64,000 nucleotides of DNA from Calocera cornea HHB12733 (taxonomy: Eukaryota > Basidiomycota > Dacrymycetes > Dacrymycetales > Dacrymycetaceae): positions 62,001-126,000 of the forward strand of contig KV423962.1 of the NCBI GenBank assembly GCA_001632435.1. The letters are read 5' to 3'. Positions 1 through 11,158 of the stretch are shown here, in pieces (positions within the stretch are counted from its first letter, which is position 1; the number at the start of each line of letters is the position of its first letter). Made by a program: the position numbers and the translations under genes. The notes beneath the pieces are model-generated. The model was not told the DNA's origin, made no database searches, and saw nothing but the letters and a program-made list of their open reading frames with translations.

Positions 1-1
1 C

Positions 2-859
2 GTGTGCCAGACGATCGCCAAGCCCATAAGCAACATTATCAAAAAGCAAGCGCAAGAGTGCGTTGTGGACGCATGCCCAGTGTGTGGCGCCGGCTGACCA
101 GACACGCTGCAGCCACCCGACGTTCCGCCAGGTGTGCATATCGATCGCGCAGACGATGTACAGGAGCGAGGTCCGGTAGGCGCGTGCCCCTCCATGCCAG
201 CGCCGCGCTCGCTCACCCTCGCTGCAGGCTGCGCGCGAACCTGCTGGGCGAGAACCCGAAGCACATCAAGCCGCTGAGCGAGGCAAAGTGCGTCCCACGG
301 CCCTGTAGATGATGTGCCTGCGCTGAGCGCGGCGCAGGGCGATACAGAACGGCGCGAACTCGATAGCGGAGGGGTTCCTGTTCGCCGTAGCGGCGGGGCT
401 GATCCTGGCCGAGAGCTGGCGGAGCTCGCGCAGCGCGTCGAAACGGCGGGATAAGGTGGACGACCACCTGGACGAGCTGACGACCAAGATTGCAGAGGTG
501 CAGCAGAAGCTGGAGGAGAGGTCGGCGTACGAGGAGGCGAGGTGGAAGGAGGAGACGCTGCGGTGCGCTTGCAGGCCCTCTTCCGGCATTAACCACCCTT
601 ACCTGTATGCAGGAACGACGAGCTCGCGCGCGTGCTGTCCCAGATCCTCGACCTGGGCTTACGAGGCGGGTGGCTGGAGATCAGCAATGGTCAGGCGGCG
701 CAGCGGCCTCCGCCGCTCCAGATCGCGTCGTCAATACGAGACCACCTGCGGGAGGCGGAGGAGAGTGGGAGCCCCGTGCGGTGGGACGTGCCTACGGCGG
801 AGGAGAACCCGTCTGGCCTGGGGCGACCACCTCCGTCACCCTCGGACGGTGCACACTAG
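2..859 (+). CDS. OPA3-like protein, 5'-truncated by window edge
   Basis: The spliced product matches OPA3-family proteins, small proteins of the mitochondrial membranes linked to mitochondrial shape. I read exons 2-57, 113-175, 228-287, 338-562 and 613-859 with GT..AG introns that keep one frame. Family hallmarks are visible in order: AKPISNIIKKQAQ, then HPTFR, then LRANLLGENPKHIKPLSEAK, then a hydrophobic stretch AEGFLFAVAAGLILAESW followed by a basic segment and a coiled-coil region (DDHLDELTTKIAEVQQKLEE), and the late motif ELARVLSQILDLGLRGGW. The start codon lies to the left of the window, so only the first few residues are missing. The tail after GLRGGW is low-complexity. The gene is convergent with the glucosidase gene, 198 bp away. 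Confidence 0.85.
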
Positions 860-1057
860 GAGAGGGAGGATACTGTACAATAACAACAGAGTGCAATGGA
901 CGGGTGCGTACTATACACACAGGAGGAGGACGAGCATGTGCAGCAGGAGGGTAAGGGTATCTAGCGGTATAGCGTCCAGCTCGCCGACCCAATAGGCGAA
1001 GCTGAGCGCGACTGCGAGCGCAGCGGGGGGATCAGGGCGAGGACCTCCATCAGCGAG

Positions 1058-4026
1058 TCAGGACACGGCGCAGGGGCCTTGCTCCGGCGCCCAGCACTTG
1101 TCCCAGTACGTCTCCTCCTCCCTCGTCATCTTTATCGGGCCGAGCCTGCGCCGCACGCGCAGCGTGTACGTCGCTTCTGCTGCGCCTGGCGCGGGGACGG
1201 GGTACCACCACTTGAGGGTCTGTCCGTCGATCTCGAACTTGCCCTCGCTGACCTGGACGTCGATGTCGACGAGGGCGGAGACGAGGGTGGCGGAGGAGGC
1301 GTTGATGCTCGGCGGGAGGATGGGCGAGTCGTACATGGGCGTCGTGGGCGACTCGACGATCGGCGTCGTCGGCACGGTCTGGGCGAGCGGGTGCGGGCTG
1401 CGCGCGCTCAGCATGCCATTCCCGTTGCCGTTGCCGTTGCCGTTGCCATTCCCGGTCGCGGGGATCTGCAAAGACAGCGCGGAGCGGGCGGCGGCCTGCT
1501 TGGACGTGGCGAGGCTCAGCTGACTCCTGCTCCTGGTGAAGAACGAGCTCTTGCTCCTTAGCCGCCCGTTCCCCATGCCCATCCCGCTCTTGGCCTTCTT
1601 CTCCCCCCTGCGGAGCAGCGCATCCGAGGCGTAGTGCACGACGGGGATGTAGACTTCTGTGGGGAGGTTCCCCTCCGCGTCCCGGTCCGCGTCCGCGCCG
1701 TCGCTGTCCTCCTCGTCGCCGAGGAGTTTTGTCGGCGCGTCCTCGGGCTTGACGCGGACGGTCATGCGGAAGTCGGCGCTGGCGATATCGAACTCGATGT
1801 CGGTGGGCACGCCGACGGTGGCGGTCGGGTAGGGGCGGGCAAAGGCGCGCGGGGCGCGCGCGCCGTTCGTCAGGAAGCGGTAGAGGTTGCCCGTCGCCCA
1901 GTCCGCTGCGGGCAGGGCGAGGTAGGGCGAGTTTGCGAGTGCGAGGCTGAGGGCGGACATGCTCGGGTCCGGCTGGAGCTGCTTCGCCAGGAGCGGGCTG
2001 GTGGGGCCGGGCTGGACGGCCGTGAGGCTCGTGACGGAGGACGAGGCGGTGGCGATGGAGGTGGAGGAGGCGTTGGCGGTGGCGTTGGGGGCGAAGGGGT
2101 TGTCCCTGCCCGTCGGGCGGAGGTCGTCGGCGCTGTAGAGCGAGAGGTCCTCCATGTTCCAGCCGTCGCCCCACTCGTGGGAGTGGTCAGGGACGTACGT
2201 CCAGATGGTGTAGTCGAGCATGTTGCCGCCGTCGGAGGCGCTGAGGCTCGCGTCGAGCGCGCGCTGCTGCGCAGAGTAGTCGCCCTTGTACCGGCCGCCA
2301 TCGGTGTAGCCGTACGCGCGCCGGCCGTCCATGTCGTACGGCGTGCCGATCTCGCCGATGACGACGGGGTACTGGGCGCCCATGGTGATCCTGACGTCCT
2401 CGCGGAACATGGCGAGCTGCTCGCGGAGCGAGCGGCGGATCATGCTCTCGCCGACCTTGAGCGCCTGGAACATGCTGCTGTACTTGCCGCGGAGCAGGCC
2501 GAGCGCGTCGGCGTTGTACCAGTTCCAGTGGCGGGTCATGAGCGTGAGCCCGTCGTAGTAGTGCGGGGAGTAGGCCGCGCGCCCTTTCAGGTCCTCCTCG
2601 GGTATCAGGGGGGGCCGGACGAACACGGGCGGCTGGATGAACAGGATGGCCTCCGGGTGGAGGGCGCGGATGCGCCGTGCGTAGGCCTGCCAGTGCGGGA
2701 GCCAGTAGTCGCGCACGAACACGACGTCCTTGTCCGGCCTGTCCGGGGGGTGCGCAAAGTAGTCCGGCCGCAGGCACGTGCCCGTCGCAGGGTCCCACAC
2801 GCCGTGCAGCGCCCAGGGGCACATCCCGAGCTTCCACTGCTCCCCGCGCCGCCAGCCCCAGGCGGACACCCCGCCCGGCTCGTCGTCCTCCGACAGCCAG
2901 CAGGTCCGGCCCCGAGGGTCGACGGTGACGGTGCCGGTCTTCCGCGGGCCCATGGAGCCGAACTCGTAGTAGTCGAGGTCGACCTTGTCGCCCATGCCGA
3001 GCCTGAGGCCCTGGATGCCCGTCGGGCAGGTCCCCTTGCGCAGCGTCTGCTCCTTGGGGATCTCGCGCAGGTCCCGGTGCCCGATGAACCCTTCCGAAGG
3101 CTCGTTCATCGGGTCCCAGCCGATGACGCACTCGTCCAGCAGGTCGCCGGCGTCCCGGATGCGCTCGGCGAGCTTGCACACGGCATCGATGAAGTGCGCC
3201 TGCAGCCAGTCCTGCACGTTGACGCCGTCGATGAGGCAGAGCGGGGCAAAGTTCCTCCCGCCGAAGAAGAGGGCGAAGAGGTGCTGGGCGGCGAGCCGCT
3301 GGTAGTCGGTCGACCAGATCATGGCGGGGAAGGACTGCGGGTCGGGCGCGTGCGGCGTCGGGTGCTCGCAGTGCAGCATCGTCGCGTGCGTGGCGGTGAA
3401 GTGCCGCGGCTGGAGGGCGCAGGCGTGCAGTGTCCAGAGGGGCGCGCCGGAGCCGCCTGAGAAGCGGGACCACTGGGTCGGGGTTAGCGCTGTGCTCGGG
3501 TGGGATGTGCGGGGGAGGAGGGACGCACGATATCCTGGTGCGGGTCCATGTAGACCTTGAACCCGAACTCCTTGCACTTCCTGAGCACGCGCACGGTGTA
3601 GTCCATAAACTCATAGTCGTATTTGCCCCTTTCCCCCAAGCAGCAATCAGCTTTCCCCGGTGAAGAGAGAGAGAGAGAGACGGGTGCTCACGGGCCGGCG
3701 TGCTCCAGTGCTTCCCAGGTGACGACATAGCGGAGGAGGGTGAACCCCCAGCCCCTGAGGCGGGCGAGGTGTATGTCCGCGGTGCCGTCGTCGAGGTCGA
3801 GGGGGCGTCCGACGAAGCTCTCCCCGCCGTCCTCTGCGAGCTCGAAGAAGCCGTCGCGCTTCCAGGAGGGCTGGTTGGGGGGCGCCTTGGCCCCGCCGGA
3901 GAGGTTGACGCCGCGGAGGAGGAGGGTGCGGCCGCGCGGGTCGACGAAGTGGCCCTGGAGGGTGTGGAGGAGGTGGGGCGCGGTGGGCAGGCCGGTCGTG
4001 GGGGAGGTCGGGGGGACGCGGGGCAT
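1058..4026 (-). CDS. Steryl-beta-glucosidase / endoglycoceramidase-related GH5 protein (EGCrP2/Sgl1-like)
   Basis: Exons 4026-3692, 3628-3529 and 3472-1058 join to a 949-residue protein. The (beta/alpha)8 glycosidase domain starts near residue 25 ([20 protein letters not shown]). The acid/base Glu is in [11 protein letters not shown] (about residue 269) and the nucleophile Glu in [13 protein letters not shown] (about 519), both as in GH5 subfamily 12. No signal peptide is seen, which fits the intracellular fungal enzymes that cleave glucose from ergosteryl glucoside or glucosylceramide. A disordered insert after residue 590 includes a short Gly-Asn repeat coded by a GGCAAC microsatellite near 1417-1456. 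The C-terminal part (about 670-949) looks like the beta-sandwich found in this subfamily. Intron 1 carries a GA repeat (3664-3680). Substrate preference between steryl glucosides and ceramides cannot be told from sequence. Confidence 0.88.
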
Positions 4027-4801
4027 GCCGGTGGGGGTGGCGGGTGATGAGATGGGGTGATGGGGTGTGATGGGGGGAGAGGGAGGAGGAGGGAGGAGGG
4101 GGAGTCGTGCAAGAGGTCAGTCGGTCGAGCAACCCAGAGGGCAATGATGTAACGAAAGGAGGAGGAGGGTATATGCGCCCTTCCCCGTTGCATGCAACCA
4201 ATGTGGGACCCTTCGCTGTCGCCCCAATCCACCCAGGCAACCAGGGAATCAGGTCCCCTTAACGAGGGCAGAATGGGTGGGGCCACAGTGGCGCATGCAT
4301 GCCGGACATGAGCCCCGCGCGGCGCGGCAGCAAGCGAGGGGCGGAACTTCCTCGGCGCGCAAGCCGCGGCACGTGATCCCCCTTCCCCTCAGGGACAGGC
4401 GGACACCGTCACGGTACACGGCCATCGGGCGATCGGATCGGGCTGCGCAGTACTTAGCACCTTGCTTAGGCAACTTCCAATCATGGATGCGCGCGGTCGG
4501 GCGGGCAATGGAAAGAACCCGGACGGCAGTCCTAGATTAATGCCGGCCCTGACCGTATTCTAGACTGCACGGAACCAGGAAATGGCCGTATTTCAGAAGA
4601 CAACTCAAGCCACCAGCATACGACGTCCGAAATCTGAGAAGAATGGGATGCTGCTGCCTTCAACATGATGGCCTCGGCTGTCTGAAGTGCGACTGACGTT
4701 CCCCGCCCGTGGGTCTTTCTCTCCGCTGACTCAGACGGATCAGAATAACATCATGCCGAAGGCGCTTGCTTGGCACAACACTTCATTCTCGAGGTACAAA
4801 A
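4027..4801. other. Intergenic region upstream of the GH5 gene
   Basis: About 775 bp without a supportable gene. It starts with a G-rich stretch (GGGGTGATGGGG-type repeats, 4030-4110), which would be the pyrimidine-rich promoter/5' UTR of the minus-strand glucosidase gene. The rest is unremarkable. Confidence 0.5.
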
Positions 4802-5493
4802 AGTTATCTTCTAGAATGGGCCGCCGAGTCGTGTTTTCGACGAGAATAGGATAGGGTTGAGATTAATCTAGACTGGGTCATCACGTTGACCAGGGGTGTG
4901 TATAGTGACGCGTCAGAACGCGTCAGAATGATTCCGTGTCCACACAAATCTTCCTCTCCAACCACCATGTCTGCGTCTACTGTGGTTGTTGGCCAGAAGT
5001 TCAGCACACTCAATGATGCTGCCCATGCGCCCATTACCCATTTGAAAGAGCAAGGTGCATCTCACCGAGTCAACCAACAACGCAAGAACCTCCTGATTGT
5101 CAAGTGTGATGTGGGGAGCTGTCGGTTCAGGGCCAGAGTTGGTGTGGAGGGACAAGAGTTTGTGGTGCCCGCATCATTCCGGCACATACCTGTCAAGCTC
5201 TTGCTCCCAAGCCTTGTGCAGTAACCAGCCACTTGGCTTACATTGTGACAGAGCTCAAGAAGTGGATCACTATTACCGAGAAGGTCAAAACCTCCACAAT
5301 CCGCAAGGTGCTCCAGCACCATTCAATTCTTGTCTCCCACCAGCAAGCCTACCAAGTGAAACGGGTTATCCTTGGTGATACTGTCCAGCAGCAGGTTGAG
5401 GAATTCCAGAAGCTCCCTGCATATGCAAATCACATCCATGCCTGCGCAATCTAGATTTTTGGCCCAAAACACGACTCATTCTAGAAGATAACT
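4802..5493. mobile_element. Short non-autonomous MULE-like DNA element
   Basis: The two ends are inverted repeats: AGTTATCTTCTAGAATG at 4802-4818 is exactly complementary to 5477-5493. After a 7-8 base insertion on the left, GAGTCGTGTTTT also matches inside both ends. TACAAA occurs just outside the left end and 3 bp beyond the right end, so a target duplication is possible but not clean. The interior holds a broken fragment of a Mutator-like transposase N-terminus. At under 700 bp it cannot code for its own transposase and would depend on a relative elsewhere. Confidence 0.75.
4968..5454 (+). pseudogene. Fragment of MULE-type transposase N-terminal domain, frameshifted
   Basis: From ATG 4968 one frame reads GQKFSTLNDAAHAPITHLKE, then a Cys motif (VKCDVGSCRFRARV), a pattern like the MuDR/FAR1-type DNA-binding region in front of MULE transposases. 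After FRHI the frame shifts by one base near 5190. The next frame continues the family pattern (CQALAPKPCAVTSHLAYIVTELKKW) up to a stop at 5454. The DDE catalytic region is absent. The family name is inferred from memory of the pattern, so only the zinc-knuckle layout and the frameshift are direct observations. Confidence 0.6.
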
Positions 5494-5561
5494 CAGCTAC
5501 AAACTACAGTGGACGAGTTTTTCCCGCGGCCACAAACACCTGACCTCGCTGCTATGCTGGC

Positions 5562-7459
5562 TCAACGGGTTGACCTCGCCGGAGGAGGCTCTCTCCTCGC
5601 TTCAGCTTGTGGCCGCGACTGCAACACGGGTGGGGCACTCACGGCCACGGCATTGGCCTGAGAACGCGGTCCAGCGGCAGCCGTATCAGGTTGTGTGCTC
5701 GTGGGAACCGCGTCTTCGTTGATCTTCTTCAGCCATTGCTGAACAGAAGACATGGACGGCCGCGCGCTCGGCTGATGCTCCCAGCACGCCTGCATCATTT
5801 CCCTCATCGTCACCATCGCGGGGTGCTGGACTCTGGAGCCACTGCTCCGGGACAGCGGGCCGCCCCTTCGCCAATCATGTTCATGACACGCGTCTGGAGC
5901 TGAAGTACATTCGCGGCGGGCAGCTCGTAGAACGGTCCGTGGCCCTTGTAGACCTGGGCATGGATGTTCCTCAGTGGTATGAGACACTCGTTGTCACGGT
6001 GCCCACCCACCTCGTAGATCAGCGCTCCATAGGAGAACACGTCAATTGGGGGCGCCCACACTTGACGGACGGTCAGTCCAAAACGGTCACAGAAGACGCG
6101 TTCAGGTGCCATGAAACCCACAGTCCCGGTACCGTTCATAGACGGCGGAGTCTGTACCAGCTCTTCGTAGTCGACCAAACGAGCTAAGCCGAAGTCTGCC
6201 AGCTGGGCATTGCCGTCATCATCGATGAGAATGTTGGTCTAAATATTTCAGCGAAGCTCAGCGTGCGAGAAAGAGAGGAACCAACACCCTTGATATCTCC
6301 ATGTACGACTGGAAAAGGTTGCATCGTGTGCAGAAACTGCAGTCCATTTGCCACTCCACAAAGCTGCACGACGTTACAGTAGTCTCGAAGGAAGATGTCT
6401 GGACACGGAACTTACGATATTATACCGATTGGCGTTTGGATTCGCCCGCAAATATCGCACGACGTTGCCGTTGTCCATCCAAGGGCTGATGAGACAATAT
6501 GGTTGCGACGTAACCACAATGAGCCTCGCGATACCGAGGGAAAGCAGAATGTTCGGGTGCTTGAGCTGTTGGGCCACCATGATTTCGCGCAGCATGCCCC
6601 CGAGCTAACCAATCAATCAGTATGCTACTTGCTCTTCGATTGACACTTACCGGCGTTGGCGTCACCTCTGGTAAGTCATAGTTCCGGAAGCTCTTCATGC
6701 CTACCTTGATCTCTGGGCCACCCGGCCCATTTGGGCGGAAGATACCCTGAAAGACATCTGCGTACCCTCCATGATCCACTGCTGTGTTGCTTATTGGCTG
6801 TACAAGACTTGTCAAGTCGGGTCCAAAGTTTCGCAGGACGCTCGGAGCCTCATCCTGAATTCTCGTGAGCAAGAGTGATAGTATGTACTCCTCAGTCATA
6901 TGAGACATACCGCGGCTGCATCGCGCCCGGAGGTGTCCACATTCGAGCCTTTCTCGGTGACCCGCCGCACAATGGTAGCATACTGTTCAGCTTAGACTGG
7001 GTATCTGCCGTCCGTGGGACATGCTCACGTCCATACTGGAGCGAAGCGCTTCCAATTCCTGAATGTATGCCTCTGCCGTCTTGATAGCAATTTCGTTTAC
7101 ATGGGGGGCAAGGCGCTGTTGCCTAAAGCGCTTATCCTCCTTTTCCATGAACGGCTCGACCTCCGCCAGTAGCCTAAACATGGTTAGCTTGTCCCTCTTC
7201 CAAGTGCATTTGGATCTCACTGTCGGCCAGATATAACCTCATATTGCAGCCGACGCAGAGCACCGTATTCAGGGAGCTGTTCCACGCCGTTGAGCAACTC
7301 GGAAACGTCCGATCGTGTCGCGTCCAGCACTTGCAGATGAGAGATAAGTCTGGGATCAAACTCTGGGCTGGTGGGCTGCATGTTTGTCCCACTCATTCTC
7401 TGCCCTTCTTGGCTTTGATCCGTGCCCTTCCCACGTAGAAAAGGAAGAAAACCAGACAT
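5562..7459 (-). pseudogene. TKL-type protein kinase with frameshifted C-lobe (kinase unit 1)
   Basis: Exons 7459-7221, 7173-7029, 6982-6911, 6854-6651 and 6604-6416, plus later exons, give an N-terminal helical region and then a kinase domain. Visible motifs are the glycine loop (HGGYADVFQG), a Lys in VGMKSF, hinge SPWMDNGNVVRYL, catalytic loop VVHGDIKG, DFG in LADFGLARL, and the APE-like FMAPERV. After MNMIGEG (about 5870) the reading frame shifts twice within about 60 bp. GRPAVPEQWLQ is in one frame, while MQACWEHQPSARPSM (the usual end of the C-lobe) is in another, ending at 5562. The unshifted frame stops at 5810. This is either a recently damaged gene or two base errors in the assembly. 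Nothing shows a regulator or partner. Confidence 0.7.
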
Positions 7460-7866
7460 TGCGCCTTGTTGACTGACTGAGAGTGGCCGCGGGGATGAAA
7501 GGCAGTATCCACTTACGCCAACCACGCCTCTTCACAATGGCATCCTCGCGCGCGAGTGAGTAGGCGAATTGCACAGCATTTGAGACTGTGAGACCTCGTG
7601 GTTGAACAGGGCAGGTGATATGGACCATATAATGTTCAATGGGACTTCTTTTGGCTCCGCCTGGGCGATTGTGCCATTGTAAAGACCGCGCAAAGAGCTC
7701 AACACGTGCATACCACGCGATAGGCCGAATTGATGCCAAAACTGAAATGTGAACAGGCACGAGCAGGCGCTTATATACCGGCGGGATCTTTGAAGAGGAA
7801 AAACGATGCTCTGCACTTCATAAACTGAGCTGTCATAGAAGTCCGTAAAGGGCAGACATGTACATA
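7460..7866. other. Spacer between kinase units 1 and 2
   Basis: About 400 bp. Minus-strand frames are open in patches (for example SNAVQFAYSLAREDAIVKRR at about 7536-7596), which may be a 5' exon of unit 1. I cannot fix splice sites that join it, so it is left unassigned. Confidence 0.3.
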
Positions 7867-9586
7867 TCATGGGGTCAGCTTGAAGCTTTCAGCTACCTCT
7901 CTTGCAGTCGGACGTTGTAAAGGGTCTTGATTCCAGCATTTCCGCAAAGTCTCAGCCAGCTGAGACTTCTGACCGTCTTCTTGCCACTCTGATGGGAGCT
8001 GGGGCCGACGCGCAGAAAGCAAAGCCGTAGTGAAGATAGCGTATGGGTGACCCTTGAAAGGTTCGTTTCCAGTCATTATCTGTCATGATTTTAGATGTAG
8101 GCAAACGATCGCACTCGGTCGCCAGACGTACCTCGTAAAAGCACATTCCCAAAGAGAAGATATCTGCCACGAGGCTTTCCACAGCAACCTGTGATCCGTC
8201 AAACGTCTCCGGCGCTCTCCATCTGAGAAACTCCGTGAAAACGGCGGCCGGCTCGACAAAGGGCGTAACATAGTGGAAAAGTCCAAAGTCACATAGCAAC
8301 GCTTCGCCGGCATCGTTGATGAGTACATTGGACTGGTGTGAATCAGCCGTCCGTCAATGCATCCGTCATAGATCTCTCACCCCTCTTATATCGCCGTGGA
8401 CTATGCAAGGATCGTGTTCGTGCAAATACAGTAAGCCCTCGGCAATGCCCCGTAGCTAAGAGCGGATGAGCGGAGAATATCATAGCACGAGAAATGAGGA
8501 GTCGCACCAAAGCAAATCTGTCCGCTCCAGGGTTGATCTTGAGATATGTCATCACATCTCCGTTTTTCATCCATGGAGAGACGACGCAGAGAGCCGCTGC
8601 GTTTGAGGGCGGCTGAGCTACCCCGAGAACCGGTAGTACATTTGGATGGGATAACGTTTTCCATAGTTTGATTTCGTCCATCAGATGCTGAGGAATTTCA
8701 ATGAAATCACCCCGGCAGTGCTCAAGAACGCCTACCTGTTGATTTGCCTGCTCGGAGAGGATGTTGGGGTTCCGAAATGACTTTAATGCGACGATAGCGC
8801 GTATGTTCAATGGATCGTCCAGCCGGAAATATGAGCCTTTCCACCTTGCAAAGAAGACGCTGGATGTAGGGGGGGAAGAGCGCAGGTAGACATATCGAGT
8901 AAGATCGAGATCAGATGCAATGGTAATCGGATGAACCCGCTCTACACGATTCGTAAAGTCTGTGCGGAACGTCCTTGAAGCAGCATCAATACACGAATTT
9001 GTTATGGAGCAATCATCCCACCTCATCTCCTGGGGAAATGACTTCATAGCAGCCTCCTGTCGTAGGCGAATATCCTTCATCTACCGCAGGGTATGTTAGA
9101 CGGGGACGCTGACGAAACCCGGGTACGCACAGCTTGGGCGACGTCGAACTCCTCGCCCTCCACAATTACTGTGTGAGATTTCCTAGTAGCAGAATCATCC
9201 GGTTGATGTATAGATGGGAGGGTTTGCTGCACAGTAAATTGTGGCTCTGGAGCCTGTTCTTCAGGTCTGGCTTGCGGAGTTGTGACGGAGGAGGCGCGAA
9301 CGTCGATCACGGATGGAATAGGGGATATGGGGTTCGTAGTCGTCGCATGGCTCGTGCCTCGTGGATCCAGACCGTCCTGGTCTCGTCCAAGGTCATCCGG
9401 CAGCAATAAGGTGGGCGGCTTGCGGACGCTAGTGAATACAAAGAGTGAGCGCGAGAAAAACGTAGACGGACGCACTCGGTTGTTGAGCAGCCGCACCATT
9501 TGGAAGATTGGTCGAGCAAGACCTGTTGTAATGCGATCCCAGATACGAAATACATCGTTGCGGATCGATCCGTCCGATGGGTCCAT
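7867..9586 (-). CDS. TKL-type protein kinase, intact (kinase unit 2)
   Basis: Exons 9586-9131, 9080-8508, 8455-8381, 8332-8132 and 8079-7867 join in frame to 505 residues. The first 240 or so residues are variable, with a disordered Pro/Thr-rich stretch. The kinase domain shows a beta-3 Lys in IVALKSFRN, alpha-C region DEIKLWKTLSHPNVLPVLGV, hinge SPWMKNGDVMTYL, catalytic loop IVHGDIRGSNVLI (HGD in place of HRD, Arg in place of the usual Lys), DFG in LLCDFGLFH, APE in RWRAPETF, and the C-lobe CWNQDPLQRPT. No clear glycine-rich loop is seen. The domain ends almost at the C-terminus. HGDLK/HGDIK in place of HRDLK is common in the TKL kinases of mushroom-forming fungi. It is the only unit in this cluster that looks both full-length and catalytically complete. 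Its substrate is unknown. Confidence 0.78.
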
Positions 9587-10199
9587 GATCTGTTTGACCT
9601 AGGCTGCTGTTGTACGCTGCCAAGCTCGAGGAGGAGCGTCCAGGGTTACGACGGGACGAAGGATGATCGCGATGGCTGTGCAGAGGGAAGATGCCAGCAG
9701 AGATTACCTGCCAAATTTGCTTCCACCTTGATGCTTCTTCCGAACCAGCAACTCGATGACTCTGTGGATTATCTGTGGATTAGAACGACAGCCGGCCTCA
9801 TATGATGTCGCCCCCAAAGATAGCCTTCTCCTGGAAAACGTATATCACGCTTCCCGGGCAATGCATTGGGGGCCACGTCTGTGGCTCTACATAGCTAATC
9901 ACGTCTTCACTCCCTAAATACGTGGTCAAGTCTAATCAGACGAGGTCGGCCATAATTCCACTACGACTGATTTGATGTGATACCTACTTGCCGCAGCGTG
10001 AACTCTGAATTATGACCTCATTCCCGTGAGATCGCTCTGTCATATCTTACCAAGATGTTGTTGCAAATTACCTCATTCGGATCACTGGCAGCGCTCCTCT
10101 CAAACTGTTCTGCCACCTGTCTACCCCGCCCGTTCCTCGCGCACAACGACTGTATGTATTGGTCATAAAATACTAGTACAAGCTCATGTTCAAAGCAAG
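9587..10199. other. Intergenic region upstream of kinase unit 2
   Basis: About 610 bp. I see no open coding structure, tRNA or repeat here. It presumably contains the promoter of the kinase unit 2 gene. Confidence 0.4.
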
Positions 10200-10545
10200 G
10201 TGCTGGAGCCGGAAAGGGTGTTCAGAAGCGCCACCACATGCGGCGCTGTTGGGCGACTTGAAGGCTCATGTCTCCAGCACTCGGCAATGATGTCGCTAAG
10301 TTTCGACAGCGTCTCATCCTGCTGCCATTCGACAGGTATCTCCGGACGTCAACCTTCGACGATAGATGTCACGTAGGGTAGCGGGTAGAACTTCGAGAAG
10401 GGTTCTTCCTGGTCATTATCTGATCGGATTGTTAGTGCAATATCCACTTGCTCTATTTCGCGAGCGAGCTCACCTCATAGAAGCACATACCCAGGGAATA
10501 CATGTCGGTCGCGGCGGTTTCCTCTGCTTCGCATGAGTAAGAGGC
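10200..10545 (-). pseudogene. Truncated kinase C-lobe fragment
   Basis: On the minus strand, ATDMYSLGMCFYE is followed by a GT..AG intron and then by PEIPVEWQQDETLSKLSDII and ECWRHEPSSRPTAPHVVALL. These are the alpha-F and alpha-H/I parts of the same kinase family as unit 2. A TGA interrupts the frame just before RPEIPVEW (near 10350). Everything upstream of the alpha-F region is missing. This is a dead remnant of a further tandem copy. Confidence 0.75.
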
Positions 10546-11158
10546 CAGTCAGAAAGTTCTTGAATGGCTTTGACCCTTTCATGGAGTTGTGACCGAACTA
10601 GAAAGATAGGCGCTACCCGTTAAGACTGCTACGAATAACAGGTATCCAAGACAGAGTGAAGCTAGGGGTGTCCCATTTCTCAGAGGGACCCCAGAGAGCC
10701 TGATGGCAGCACGTCATGTACAAACAGCTCTCTGCTTCTGCCTTTCTCTGATCTTAATACTCCTTCTCGGGCAACAGGGTCCATGGGAATGGAACAGACT
10801 ACGTTTGGCTACACTTTGAGTTCACATCCCTCAGGAGCATTGGCACTACAAGCAGATCAAAGGTTTCTGCAGATGGTAACGGTTGGGAACTTACGTTCAA
10901 CTAAGAAGGGTCTGTGTTGACGAGCCCCTCTCCAAGGTATCGTGTATCTTGTAGGAGGATGGTCAATGATTTAGCTAAGCATGGAGCACCATTCCCGCCC
11001 GTTAGTAGATAGCAAGCCCGCGTGCACGGACCTTTAGGGTTACATGCCGCGCAGAGTTTTGTGCGACCCTCACGGGTTTGCACCTGCCAACCCCAACCTC
11101 TCTTCCCTTGCGCTCTGCCCATCCGCCCCGGAAGCCGACACCGCCAGCTCATGAGGAT
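10546..11158. other. Intergenic region
   Basis: About 610 bp without a convincing gene. A minus-strand open frame at 10901-11152 is Cys/Gly-rich but matches nothing I know, and it has no paired exon. Confidence 0.35.

Noticed and set aside
1634..3460. 608-codon plus-strand open frame opposite the GH5 gene
   Set aside because: It is the antisense of a GC-rich coding exon, its composition is Val/Arg/Glu-rich without domains, and the minus strand has a complete enzyme with catalytic motifs.
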